DNA of 64,000 nt. Origin: Leptospira neocaledonica (GTDB taxonomy: Bacteria > Spirochaetota > Leptospiria > Leptospirales > Leptospiraceae). Positions 46,088 through 54,885 of the stretch are shown piece after piece. The position numbers and the translations under genes are program-made. The first letter of the stretch is position 1. Each line of letters begins with the position of its first letter. The stretch lies in the NCBI RefSeq assembly GCF_002812205.1, contig NZ_NPEA01000002.1, positions 1-64,000 on the forward strand, written 5' to 3'. Below the pieces are notes generated by a model. It was not told the origin of the DNA and searched no databases. It saw only the letters and a program-made list of their open reading frames with translations.

Positions 46088-46775
46088 CTTTATCCAAAAT
46101 TCCTAAGGATATGTAATTCGTCAATTACACCAAATCTATTATACCTTCTCAATTCTTAAAAAGAAAGTTATAAAAAATGAATATTAGACCGATGTTCAGT
46201 TGAGATCAAGATCGATTCTGATTCATTCTTCTAAGTTTTAAATAGAACGAATCCAATAAAAAAATATTAAGATTCAATCTCAATCAGATGCGAGGAGTTA
46301 GACGTTCTTGGTAAAAGGATCGTTTTACTTTTTAAAAGAGTATGGCAGTAGATAATTAGAAGTTTTAAAAATATTTAGATTCATTTTCGGAACAGGATCT
46401 CTTGCGGATCTTACAACTCAAAGTGAAGATGATTTCGATCTAGTTTTGCTTCCATCATCTATAAATTATTTCATCCTATGTTTTGAGTTTTAATGGAATC
46501 TGCTACATCTGTTCATTATTGATTGCGACATAACTGAAAATCATATTTTGTCAAATTCTGAATAGGCAGTAAATTCGGCATAGATTCAAGATTTTCGAAG
46601 CAAGTTGGAGATTTTCTGAGTTCTATAAAAATTCTCTATTCTGTACGGGCTCCGGTGGGAACCTTGTAATATAGCATCAACTATACTTTACAAATAGTCC
46701 AATATATAAAACTTTGGTACATTATATTGGTCATTGTAAATTTAGGCACGTCCAATATAAAAAGGTTCAATTTCG
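46088..46775. other. 688-base gene-poor region before the cys operon
   Basis: AT-rich, with no credible start/RBS-linked ORF. A short open stretch near 46382-46490 (plus frame reading FGTGSLADLTTQSEDDFDL) looks like degraded coding sequence but has no start and is cut by stops. The last 80 bases hold three copies of a CCAATATA element, listed separately. Confidence 0.5.
46697..46759. promoter_or_regulatory. Three-copy CCAATATA element, candidate operator of the cys operon
   Basis: GTCCAATATA occurs at 46697-46706 and 46750-46759, and its inverse TATATTGG(TC) at 46723-46732. The last copy overlaps a possible promoter, TTGTAA (46734) with TATAAA (46756) at 16-base spacing. The arrangement is close to the cysH start and suggests a repressor or activator site for sulfur control. 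The regulator is unknown. Confidence 0.5.
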
Positions 46776-47507
46776 ATGAGTCCGTCCGATCTGGAAGCTA
46801 AATTAAAAGGTCTGAGCTTAGAAGATTCTTTGGCGAAAATCTCCCAGGATTTTCCGGGACAAGCGGTGTTTTCCACTAGCTTTGGTTTGGAAGACCAGGT
46901 AATTACTCATGCAATCTATTCCCAAAATTTGGACATTCGTATCTTTACATTAGATACAGGCAGATTGTTCACTGAAACTTACGAACTTCATAAGCGCACG
47001 AATGGAATGTATGGTAAACGTATCCAGACATTCTTTCCAGATGCGCAAGCGGTAGAAGATCTGATCAATGAGAAGGGTCCTGATTCCTTCTACGATTCTA
47101 TAGAAAATAGAAAAGAATGTTGTAATATTCGAAAAGTTATCCCCTTGAACAGAGCTTTGAAGGGAGCTAAAATTTGGATCACCGGAATTCGTAACGATCA
47201 ATCCGGTTCCAGAGAAAATTTAACCAAAGTGGAGTTGGATACAGGAAGGGATATTTTGAAATTCCATCCTATTCTGGATTGGTCTTGGGAGAATGTACAA
47301 CAGTACGTCCAAGACAAAAATATTCCGTACAATCCTCTCCATGATAAGGGTTATCCCAGTATTGGATGCGCTCCTTGTACAAGAGCGATTATGCCTGGCG
47401 AAGATTTCAGAGCCGGCCGCTGGTGGTGGGAGAATGAATCCACGAAAGAATGCGGGTTGCATTGGGTGGATGGAAAACTAGTAAGAAAAAAAGGATCAGA
47501 AGTATGA
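46776..47507 (+). CDS. cysH: Adenylyl-sulfate (APS) reductase
   Basis: A 243-residue thiol-dependent reductase making sulfite from an activated sulfate. Cys115-Cys116 and Cys198/Cys201 (ECC and GCAPC) give the four-Cys [4Fe-4S] pattern typical of APS-type reductases rather than PAPS-type. Cys226 in ECGLH near the C-terminus is the catalytic Cys. Substrate would be APS, which fits the lack of an APS kinase in the operon. Stop overlaps the cysD start (ATGA). Confidence 0.94.
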   Translation: MSPSDLEAKLKGLSLEDSLAKISQDFPGQAVFSTSFGLEDQVITHAIYSQNLDIRIFTLDTGRLFTETYELHKRTNGMYGKRIQTFFPDAQAVEDLINEKGPDSFYDSIENRKECCNIRKVIPLNRALKGAKIWITGIRNDQSGSRENLTKVELDTGRDILKFHPILDWSWENVQQYVQDKNIPYNPLHDKGYPSIGCAPCTRAIMPGEDFRAGRWWWENESTKECGLHWVDGKLVRKKGSEV

Positions 47508-48412
47508 CGACTAGAACTCGATTGTCGCATCTCCAACAACTAGAGGCAGAATCCATTTATATACTCAGGGAAGTTGCCGCTCAATTCGAGAGACCTGCGC
47601 TTTTATTTTCCGGAGGAAAGGATTCTATTACTTTGGTGCATCTTGCACTGAAAGCATTTCGTCCGGGAAAATTTCCTTTTCCCTTAGTACATATTGATAC
47701 TGGTCATAACTTTCAAGAAGCATTACAATTTCGTGATGATCTTGCGAACCGTATCGGAGAAAAACTGATCGTTAGATACGTTCAGGATTCCATAGACCAA
47801 GGAAAGGCTGTGGAAGAAAAAGGAAAATTCCCAAGTAGGAACGCGATCCAAACGGTAACATTATTAGATACAATCGAAGAATTTAAATTTGATGCTTGTA
47901 TAGGCGGAGCAAGAAGGGACGAAGAAAAAGCCCGAGCAAAAGAAAGGGTATTCTCGGTACGCGATGAGTTCGGAAGCTGGGATCCTAAACTGCAAAGGCC
48001 AGAACTTTGGAATATTTATAACGGAAAGATCCATGTAGGAGAAAACGTAAGAGTTTTTCCGATCAGTAACTGGACTGAGTTGGATGTTTGGGAATATATC
48101 AAAGCTGAAAATATTCCACTTCCTTCATTATATTTTTCTCATAAACGACAGATCGTTTGGAGAGAGAATGTAGTTTTCCCTGTTTCGGAATTCGTGACCC
48201 TGGACTCCTCCGATAAGGTGGAAGAAAAAACTGTACGCTTTAGAACCGTAGGTGATATGACCTGCACCGCAGCGGTTGAATCGGAAGCGAATTCTTTAGA
48301 TGATATTATTCGTGAGATCCAAACTTCCAGAACTACGGAAAGAGGATCCAGATTGGACGATAAACGTTCGGAAGCTGCGATGGAAGAACGTAAAAGAGGC
48401 GGTTACTTCTGA
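47504..48412 (+). CDS. cysD: Sulfate adenylyltransferase subunit 2
   Basis: A 302-residue subunit making APS from ATP and sulfate. The PP-loop FSGGKDS is at ~33-39. Start chosen at ATG 47504, coupled to the cysH stop at 47505-47507, rather than the upstream in-frame start at 47450 that lies inside cysH. The C-terminus RKRGGYF is typical of CysD. Its stop overlaps the cysN start by one base. Confidence 0.96.
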   Translation: MTTRTRLSHLQQLEAESIYILREVAAQFERPALLFSGGKDSITLVHLALKAFRPGKFPFPLVHIDTGHNFQEALQFRDDLANRIGEKLIVRYVQDSIDQGKAVEEKGKFPSRNAIQTVTLLDTIEEFKFDACIGGARRDEEKARAKERVFSVRDEFGSWDPKLQRPELWNIYNGKIHVGENVRVFPISNWTELDVWEYIKAENIPLPSLYFSHKRQIVWRENVVFPVSEFVTLDSSDKVEEKTVRFRTVGDMTCTAAVESEANSLDDIIREIQTSRTTERGSRLDDKRSEAAMEERKRGGYF

Positions 48413-49653
48413 TGGATTTATTACGTTTTATTACTGCAGGAAGTGTAGACGACGGGAAATCCACATTGATCGGACGTCTTTTGTACGATAGCAAATCGGT
48501 ATTCCAAGATCAACTAGAGGCGATCGAAAAAACCGGCCAAGTAAACGGTCAGATCAATTTAGCTCTTCTTACAGACGGACTCAAGGCGGAAAGAGAACAA
48601 GGGATCACTATCGACGTGGCCTATAAGTATTTCTCCACTCCTAAAAGAAAGTTTATCATTGCGGATGCTCCGGGGCATATCCAATACACAAGAAATATGG
48701 TAACAGGTGCTTCCAATTCCGAGCTGGCAATTATTCTGATCGATGCTCGTAAGGGAGTCATCGAACAGACTTATAGACATTCTTATATCGCTTCTTTATT
48801 AAAAATTCCTCATGTAGTCATCTGCGTGAACAAAATGGACTTAGTGGATTTTTCCAAAGAGCGTTTTGAAGAAATCGTAGAAGATTATAAGAACTTTGCC
48901 TCCGATCTAGAATTTAAAGGATTGGAGTTCATACCGATTTCCGCTTTGAACGGAGACAATGTTGTAGATAATTCTCCGAATATGACTTGGTGGAAAGGTA
49001 AAACCCTTCTTGGTTATTTAGAGGATCTAGAAATCGAAGTGGATGAAACCAAACACGAGCCTAGATTTCCTGTTCAGTATGTGATCCGTCCTCAAACGGA
49101 AGATCATCACGATTACAGAGGATATGCTGGTCAGGTTAGAAGTGGTGTTTTTAAAAAGGGAGATGATATAGCTGTTCTTCCAAGTGGATTACGCTCTAAG
49201 ATCAAATCCATTTATACTTACGAAAGCGAAGTAGAAGAAGCTTTTGCTCCTATGTCTGTTACTGTTCTTCTCGAGGATGAAATCGATATTAGTCGTGGAG
49301 ATATGATCGTAACAGACAAACATCAACCGGTCGTCTCTCAGGATATAGAAGCGGAACTCTGCTGGATGGATGCCAAGTCTTTAGTTCCTGGTAATAAATA
49401 TCTTCTTCGACAAACCACTGGTTCCGTAAAATCCGCAGTTAAGGAAATTTCCTTTAGGATAGATATTCAAACTCACGAAAAATTGGAATCTTCTCAACTT
49501 GCTCTGAACGAGATCGGAAGGATCAAGATTAGAACTGCAAAACCGATTGCGTTCGATCCTTATTCTGAAAATCGCGGGACTGGAAGTTTTGTTTTGGTAG
49601 ACGAAGGTACTAATAATACCGTAGGCGCCGGGATGATCGTAGGAGCCTACTGA
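48412..49653 (+). CDS. cysN: Sulfate adenylyltransferase subunit 1 (GTPase)
   Basis: A 413-residue GTPase subunit that drives APS formation by CysD. Walker A GSVDDGKST at ~9-17, switch DAPGH, and NKMD are the G-protein motifs; the rest is the EF-Tu-like beta-barrel. It is not fused to an APS kinase, consistent with direct APS reduction. Forms a heterodimer with the product of the previous gene. Confidence 0.96.
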   Translation: MDLLRFITAGSVDDGKSTLIGRLLYDSKSVFQDQLEAIEKTGQVNGQINLALLTDGLKAEREQGITIDVAYKYFSTPKRKFIIADAPGHIQYTRNMVTGASNSELAIILIDARKGVIEQTYRHSYIASLLKIPHVVICVNKMDLVDFSKERFEEIVEDYKNFASDLEFKGLEFIPISALNGDNVVDNSPNMTWWKGKTLLGYLEDLEIEVDETKHEPRFPVQYVIRPQTEDHHDYRGYAGQVRSGVFKKGDDIAVLPSGLRSKIKSIYTYESEVEEAFAPMSVTVLLEDEIDISRGDMIVTDKHQPVVSQDIEAELCWMDAKSLVPGNKYLLRQTTGSVKSAVKEISFRIDIQTHEKLESSQLALNEIGRIKIRTAKPIAFDPYSENRGTGSFVLVDEGTNNTVGAGMIVGAY

Positions 49654-49662
49654 TCTAATTTG

Positions 49663-50439
49663 ATGAATACAGAAGTAGGAAAGGTATACTTGGTGGGTGC
49701 AGGTCCCGGAAATCCGGAACTTATGACCTTAAAAGCCTTGAGAATATTAGAAAAAGCGGAAGTAATACTGTACGATGCTTTATTAGATTCTTCCTTTTTG
49801 GAATATTTTCCTTCTACTTCTCTTGTTCATTACGTGGGAAAAAGGGCGGGGCAACATTCCGCAACCCAAGAAGAAATCCAAGATTTGATCGTTAGATACT
49901 CTCTCCAAGGTAAAATGGTCGTACGTTTGAAAGGAGGAGATCCTTTTGTATTCGGCAGAGGTGGAGAAGAATTACTCGCTTTAAGAAAACATAAAATTCC
50001 GTACGAGATTATTCCGGGTGTAAGCGCTTTGAGTGCAGGATCATCCGGTGCAGGTTTTCCTTTAACACATAGAGGATTATCCAGACAGGTCTTGATAATG
50101 GATGGCCATACTGTTCTGCAAGAAGATACTGATTGGAAATGGTTTGCAGAGTTCAAGGGCACGATTGCGCTGTTTATGGGAACTTCTTCCATTGTGCAAA
50201 TTTCTAAAAAATTGATAGATAACGGAGCTTCTTCTCTTCTTCCAGTCGCCCTGGTGGAAAACGCGAGTTTAAAAAACCAGAAAACTACTGTAACTAGTTT
50301 GGGTAAAATTATAGAAGAAGGTTTATCCAAACAAAGTTCCGGACCTGGAATTATTTATATAGGTCCAGTAGTTCATCTGATCGGAGAGAATCCCGAACTT
50401 TCTTTTCCTGGATTTACTTCCCAAGGAGAAGAAGTATGA
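49663..50439 (+). CDS. cobA: Uroporphyrinogen-III C-methyltransferase
   Basis: A 258-residue SUMT enzyme that makes precorrin-2 for siroheme. VYLVGAGPGNPELMTLKALR at the N-terminus and GGDPFVFGRGGEE at ~85-98 are diagnostic SAM-site motifs. ATG 49663 is preferred to TTG 49660 directly before it. Stop overlaps the next start (ATGA). It supplies siroheme to the sulfite reductase at the operon end. Confidence 0.94.
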   Translation: MNTEVGKVYLVGAGPGNPELMTLKALRILEKAEVILYDALLDSSFLEYFPSTSLVHYVGKRAGQHSATQEEIQDLIVRYSLQGKMVVRLKGGDPFVFGRGGEELLALRKHKIPYEIIPGVSALSAGSSGAGFPLTHRGLSRQVLIMDGHTVLQEDTDWKWFAEFKGTIALFMGTSSIVQISKKLIDNGASSLLPVALVENASLKNQKTTVTSLGKIIEEGLSKQSSGPGIIYIGPVVHLIGENPELSFPGFTSQGEEV

Positions 50440-51035
50440 ACCAACTTCTTCCAGTTTTTATAAAGCTAGAAAACAAAAAAGTGTTAGTAGTCGGCGGAGG
50501 GAATGTCGCTCTCGAAAAACTACAACATCTTAAAGATACAGGCTGCGCGCTCACAATAATCTCAAAAGAATTCAAATCGGAAACTCTACGTTTGCTTTCT
50601 TCCATAAAAGATGTAAAAATAGAAACTAGAGAAGTCCGGGTTGTCGATCTAGACGGTTTTGATCTTGTATATTCCGCTACAAATGATCGGCAAACCAATC
50701 GTGACTTGGTGGAATATGCCAAACAAAAAAAGATTTGGATCAATTGTGCAGATGATCCCTCTCTTTGTGATTTTTATTCTTCTGCATATTTTGATAGGGG
50801 ACCGATCCGCGTTGCGGTTTCCACTCAGGGAGGTTTCGCAGGGCTTGCCGGAACCATCCGTACCATTCTTGAAGAGATCCTTCCACAGGATCATGATCAG
50901 GAATTGGAAAATCTATTAGAAATCCGTAATTTGAGCAAACGTAAACTAGGTGATCCGGAAGAAAGGAAAACTGCTCTCAAATTTTTGCTGAGCGAGTTTA
51001 AACAAAAATACTTATCAACGGATACGAAATCATAG
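50436..51035 (+). CDS. Precorrin-2 dehydrogenase / siroheme synthase N-domain
   Basis: A 199-residue protein with the NAD-binding VVGGGNVALEKLQHL motif at ~16-30 and the later STQGGFAGLAGTIRT segment. Matches the Met8/SirC or CysG-N family that dehydrogenates precorrin-2 and can insert iron. Together with the preceding methyltransferase it does the job of a fused CysG. ATGA-coupled start. Confidence 0.9.
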   Translation: MNQLLPVFIKLENKKVLVVGGGNVALEKLQHLKDTGCALTIISKEFKSETLRLLSSIKDVKIETREVRVVDLDGFDLVYSATNDRQTNRDLVEYAKQKKIWINCADDPSLCDFYSSAYFDRGPIRVAVSTQGGFAGLAGTIRTILEEILPQDHDQELENLLEIRNLSKRKLGDPEERKTALKFLLSEFKQKYLSTDTKS

Positions 51036-51065
51036 GAAGTTAATCCAAAAGGACGAATACGATCG

Positions 51066-52751
51066 ATGTCAGAACAAAAAGAACTTAGCGAAGTCGAGCA
51101 TATTAAAACCGCCTCTAGGGGACTAAGAGGAAAGATCGGTACTGCTATCGAAACAGGTGCAGATGGTTTCGAGGATGACGATAAACAATTGATCAAATTT
51201 CACGGAATGTACCAACAAAAGGACAGGGACCGTAGAAAGGATGATGCCGGAGAATTTATAGAGAACCCAACCTCTTTTATGATCCGAGGAAGGATTCCAG
51301 GTGGAAGACTTACTTCTGACCAATACATGGTTTGGGACGATCTGGCTGATAAATTCGGTGGCGGTGCATTACGTTTAACTACTAGGCAGTCCATCCAAAT
51401 GCACACAATCCTTCTTAAAGATCTGAAGCCGATCATGCAAGCAGTTCATAAGGTAAATCTTTCTACTATGGGAGCTTGCGGTGACGTTGTGCGTAACGTA
51501 ACTCAAGCTTTAAATCCTTGGGGAAACAAAGAGCTCAGCCAATTAGATCCGATTGCTCAATTATTATCAGATCATTTTAAATATAAGAGTAACGCGTACG
51601 CGGAACTATGGTTAGGTGAGAGCCAAATCAATAAAGAGGATGAACCGGATCCGATTTATGGAACCACTTATCTTCCTAGAAAGTTTAAGATAGCAGTTAC
51701 TCTCGCGGGGAATAATTCAGTCGATCTTTATACGAACGATATGGGTTTCGCAGCTACATTAGATGCGAATGGCAAAATAGACGGTTATTTCGCTTTCGCG
51801 GGTGGGGGATTAGGAATGACTCACAATAAGCCTGAGACTTATCCTAGGGCCGCTGACTTGCTCGGATGGATTCCGGAACAAGATCTGATCTCCGTAGCGG
51901 AAGGTATCGTAACTTCTCATAGGGATTTCGGTGATCGTACAAATCGTAAACATGCCCGTCTGAAATATGTTTTAGCAGATAAGGGTGTAGAATGGTTCCG
52001 TTCCGAAGTGGAACGTAGGTCCGGTGTAAAATTCGATATCGATCGTAAACTTCCTAAATGGGAAACTCCAAACTATCTTGGTTGGACAGAAAGAGCGGAC
52101 GGAACTCTTGCATTAGGATTCCATACTCTTTCCGGAAGGATTAAAGACTTCCCTGAGAAACCTCTAAAGACAGCTTTGAAAGATATCATCTCTACTTTCA
52201 AATTGAACGTGCAGGTAACAGCGGATCAGGATTTGGTTCTAATGGGGATCAAAAAAGAGGATAAAGAGAAGTTAGAATCTAAATTAAAAGAATATAATAT
52301 TAATCCTGCTTCTCCTAAACCTTTGTATGATCGTGCGCTTGCATGTCCTGCGCTTCCTACTTGCGGTTTGGCATTGACCGAATCGGAAAGGACTTTTCCT
52401 CAATTATTGGAATCTATCCAAAAAGTGATCGATAAATTGGATCTGAACGATAGAGCTCCGATCGTGAGAATGACCGGATGTCCGAATGGATGTGCAAGAC
52501 CTTATTCTGCGGAAATAGGAATAGTAGGCCAGCAAGCCGGAGGAAAATATTCATTATTCTTCGGAGGAAATCCAGAAGGAACCAAAGTAGGCGACTATGT
52601 TGCTAAGAAGGTTCCATTCGCAGACATTCCTGTCCAATTAGAGAAAGCATTCGAAGTTTGGAAGAAAGAAGGAAATCCGAATGAAAGATTCGGAGATTTT
52701 GCTGCTCGATATTCCTTGGATAAGTTCAGGGAACTGCTAGGAGCAATGTAA
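51066..52751 (+). CDS. cysI: Sulfite/nitrite reductase hemoprotein
   Basis: A 561-residue siroheme/[4Fe-4S] enzyme reducing sulfite to sulfide by six electrons. Cluster ligands: Cys427 and Cys433 in CPALPTC, Cys472 and Cys476 in GCPNGC. RGRIPGGRLTSDQY and LRLTTRQSIQMH are siroheme/substrate-site motifs near the N-terminus. No CysJ flavoprotein is in the operon, so electrons may come from ferredoxin or another donor. Sulfite over nitrite is inferred from the cys context. Followed by a strong terminator. Confidence 0.93.
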   Translation: MSEQKELSEVEHIKTASRGLRGKIGTAIETGADGFEDDDKQLIKFHGMYQQKDRDRRKDDAGEFIENPTSFMIRGRIPGGRLTSDQYMVWDDLADKFGGGALRLTTRQSIQMHTILLKDLKPIMQAVHKVNLSTMGACGDVVRNVTQALNPWGNKELSQLDPIAQLLSDHFKYKSNAYAELWLGESQINKEDEPDPIYGTTYLPRKFKIAVTLAGNNSVDLYTNDMGFAATLDANGKIDGYFAFAGGGLGMTHNKPETYPRAADLLGWIPEQDLISVAEGIVTSHRDFGDRTNRKHARLKYVLADKGVEWFRSEVERRSGVKFDIDRKLPKWETPNYLGWTERADGTLALGFHTLSGRIKDFPEKPLKTALKDIISTFKLNVQVTADQDLVLMGIKKEDKEKLESKLKEYNINPASPKPLYDRALACPALPTCGLALTESERTFPQLLESIQKVIDKLDLNDRAPIVRMTGCPNGCARPYSAEIGIVGQQAGGKYSLFFGGNPEGTKVGDYVAKKVPFADIPVQLEKAFEVWKKEGNPNERFGDFAARYSLDKFRELLGAM

Positions 52752-52764
52752 ATTTGACTTTGTC

Positions 52765-52793
52765 AAAAGCGCTCCAATTGGGGCGCTTTTTTG
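52765..52793 (+). terminator. Rho-independent terminator after cysI
   Basis: AAAAGCGCTCC pairs with GGGGCGCTTTT over an AATT loop (one G-T pair) and is followed by a T-run. It lies against the 3' end of the opposite-strand gene, so it may serve both directions. Confidence 0.88.
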
Positions 52794-52794
52794 T

Positions 52795-53895
52795 TTAAAA
52801 AAACATCTCTAGAGTTTCGAACTTCCACTTCCAAATTTTTTGGGAAGAAAATCCCGCAAGTAAAACTCCGGATCCGTACTGTAATGCGGAAGTGATCGAC
52901 CCCAATTTATCCGAAGTATTGTCCATTAAAGAAAGACTAACGTCTCCTTCTTCATTCATAGAAAGAATATAAGCCAATTCGCCTTCTATAGGTTTGAAAA
53001 AGAAAGGAAGAGCAGCGATCATCTTCTTAACAATAGGAAAATTTTGTATTTTATCGATTGCGATATGTCTTGGAGAAGATAAGGCGATCCAAAAATTTTT
53101 CTGAGAGTCAGAGCTGATCAGGGCAGGACTTCCCGGAAGATGTGTGATAAAGAACTGATCCTTGCCTGCCTTCTTCCCTTTTAACCAAAAGCGAGAAACA
53201 CGATGTCTATACTTTTCTCCAAAGACCAAAAAATCTTCTGACGAAGATAGGCTGACTCCGGTAGGGTGGTATAGGTCTTCTAAAATCGTTTCTACTTCTT
53301 GGTTTCTGGGATTATAAGCAAGAATTCTTCCATTTGGTTTGGATTCAAATTCTTCTAAATAGGAATCATCGTAAGAAAACTTTCTGCTCACTTCAGTAAA
53401 ATAAACAGTTCCATCGGAGCCAATGTCCAAACCGTATAAATTGGTTAATGGATTTCCTTCCGAATCTTCTCGGAGGAGTACATTCTCATTTCCTTTGGAA
53501 TCATAAAATGCAAGTCCTAATCCTGAAACGCAAGCGACTAAATTTTCCTTACCGTCGAATACAATTCCTAATGCTCGTCCGGAAGTTTTTGCGAATAATT
53601 CCGTTTGCCCATCAGTTTTGATTTTGTAGATATTTCCATCGGAAGAACCGGTATATATCGCTCCTTTAGAATCGACTGCAAGACCGAAAGGTTTTTCTAT
53701 AGGGGATTTTTCGTTTACTACATTAGAAATAAATAATATATCTCTTTCTTCTTGGCGAATAATGTCGTCCGGTTGGTAGTCGATAGGATCGGTTTTGGTC
53801 CAGCCGAATAAAATAAAGATCCCAAAAATTAGAAATAGGAAAACGGAAGGAATCAGAATCCTGATAGCTGGATTAGAAAGAGATCTGCGAAACAT
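52795..53895 (-). CDS. Membrane-anchored beta-propeller protein (SMP-30/strictosidine-synthase-like)
   Basis: A 366-residue protein with one N-terminal transmembrane helix (~12-30) and a six-bladed propeller of SMP-30/strictosidine synthase type. Typical blade motifs are FGLAVDSKGAIYTGSSDGNIYKI, LYGLDIGSDGTVYFTE, NGRILAYNP and HPTGVSLSSSEDFLVFGE. It may be a lactonase/esterase-like enzyme or a sensor; catalytic residues are not clear. Its start overlaps the M23 gene's stop by one base, so it is the second gene of that pair. Confidence 0.82.
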   Translation of the reverse strand: MFRRSLSNPAIRILIPSVFLFLIFGIFILFGWTKTDPIDYQPDDIIRQEERDILFISNVVNEKSPIEKPFGLAVDSKGAIYTGSSDGNIYKIKTDGQTELFAKTSGRALGIVFDGKENLVACVSGLGLAFYDSKGNENVLLREDSEGNPLTNLYGLDIGSDGTVYFTEVSRKFSYDDSYLEEFESKPNGRILAYNPRNQEVETILEDLYHPTGVSLSSSEDFLVFGEKYRHRVSRFWLKGKKAGKDQFFITHLPGSPALISSDSQKNFWIALSSPRHIAIDKIQNFPIVKKMIAALPFFFKPIEGELAYILSMNEEGDVSLSLMDNTSDKLGSITSALQYGSGVLLAGFSSQKIWKWKFETLEMFF

Positions 53896-54806
53896 CAGAC
53901 ATGACCCTTAAATATGGGCCTTTGTCTCAAACTATTTCTTAATACTTCAAAATGTAAATGAAATCCGGTGGCTCTTCCGCTCATTCCGACTTCTCCGATC
54001 AATTGTCCTTTTTTAACCTTTGTACCTGGAGAGACCAATAATTTGCTTAAATGTCCGTACTTGGTTTCATAACCCAATCCGTGTTTTAGAACGATGAGGC
54101 TTCCGTAACCTCCTCTTGTTCCGGAGAAGGAAACTTCTCCGTCTGCGGAAGCATATACCGGTGTTCCTTCTTCCGCGGCAAGATCGATCCCACCGTGAAA
54201 AGTATCCTTTTTGGTAAAAGGGTCCTTTCTTCTTCCAAATTTGGAACTGACTCTTCCTTCTTCAGCTAATGGATCGGAGAATACTAATCCGTAAAAAAAG
54301 TTTTTCTCTTCTTTAGGTAATCCTCTTCCTGGAACGAACCAGGATTTTCTGAGGTCATCATAGTATAAGAACTTTGGAGAGATCCGAAAACGGGCTGCGA
54401 CTTTTTTGCGCCCCGATTCGTCGGAAGAGTGTTCTTCCGAATCGTAAACACCTCTCATATTTGGAATCAAAAGTTCCATCCCAGGATAGATGTCTTGGGG
54501 AGATGCTAATTCGTTTACCGAGGAAAGTGTGTCTAGGTCCATTCCGGTTCTGGCCATGATCTTAAAAAAAGTATCTTTGGGTCCTACCTTGTAGACTAGG
54601 AATCTTAAATGGACCAGATCTTTTTGATCCAAATTGGAAACGGAAATTTGAAGATTATATTTTATTTCTTCTCTGACTCGAATGATCTTTGTATCCGAAT
54701 ATTCTAAACTTTTTAAAGGGAGACGATCGTATACCGCGTGGACCTCGTTTAGAGAGATTAGGATGAATGCGGATAATAAAATGAGATGTCTTTGGAAGGA
54801 AGGCAT
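53895..54806 (-). CDS. LysM-M23 metallopeptidase, probable peptidoglycan hydrolase
   Basis: A 303-residue exported protein, signal peptide ~1-24. A LysM-type segment lies at ~70-116 (KVGPKDTFFKIMARTG...IYPGMELLIP). The M23 domain (~185-300) has zinc ligands His204 and Asp208 in FHGGIDLA and the HLH motif at 283-285, plus His252. It cleaves peptide cross-links in peptidoglycan or activates amidases in related proteins. Co-transcribed with the propeller gene. Confidence 0.92.
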   Translation of the reverse strand: MPSFQRHLILLSAFILISLNEVHAVYDRLPLKSLEYSDTKIIRVREEIKYNLQISVSNLDQKDLVHLRFLVYKVGPKDTFFKIMARTGMDLDTLSSVNELASPQDIYPGMELLIPNMRGVYDSEEHSSDESGRKKVAARFRISPKFLYYDDLRKSWFVPGRGLPKEEKNFFYGLVFSDPLAEEGRVSSKFGRRKDPFTKKDTFHGGIDLAAEEGTPVYASADGEVSFSGTRGGYGSLIVLKHGLGYETKYGHLSKLLVSPGTKVKKGQLIGEVGMSGRATGFHLHFEVLRNSLRQRPIFKGHV

Positions 54807-54885
54807 ATCTTTTCTCTAGTCGGCAGATTATAAAAAAACAATGACGCAAAAAATCCCCCATAAATGATTGGAAGGGCCCTTTGGA

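Noticed and set aside
46380..46495. Gene reading FGTGSLADLTTQSEDD in the 46 kb spacer
   Set aside because: No start or RBS, short and flanked by stops; at most a relic.
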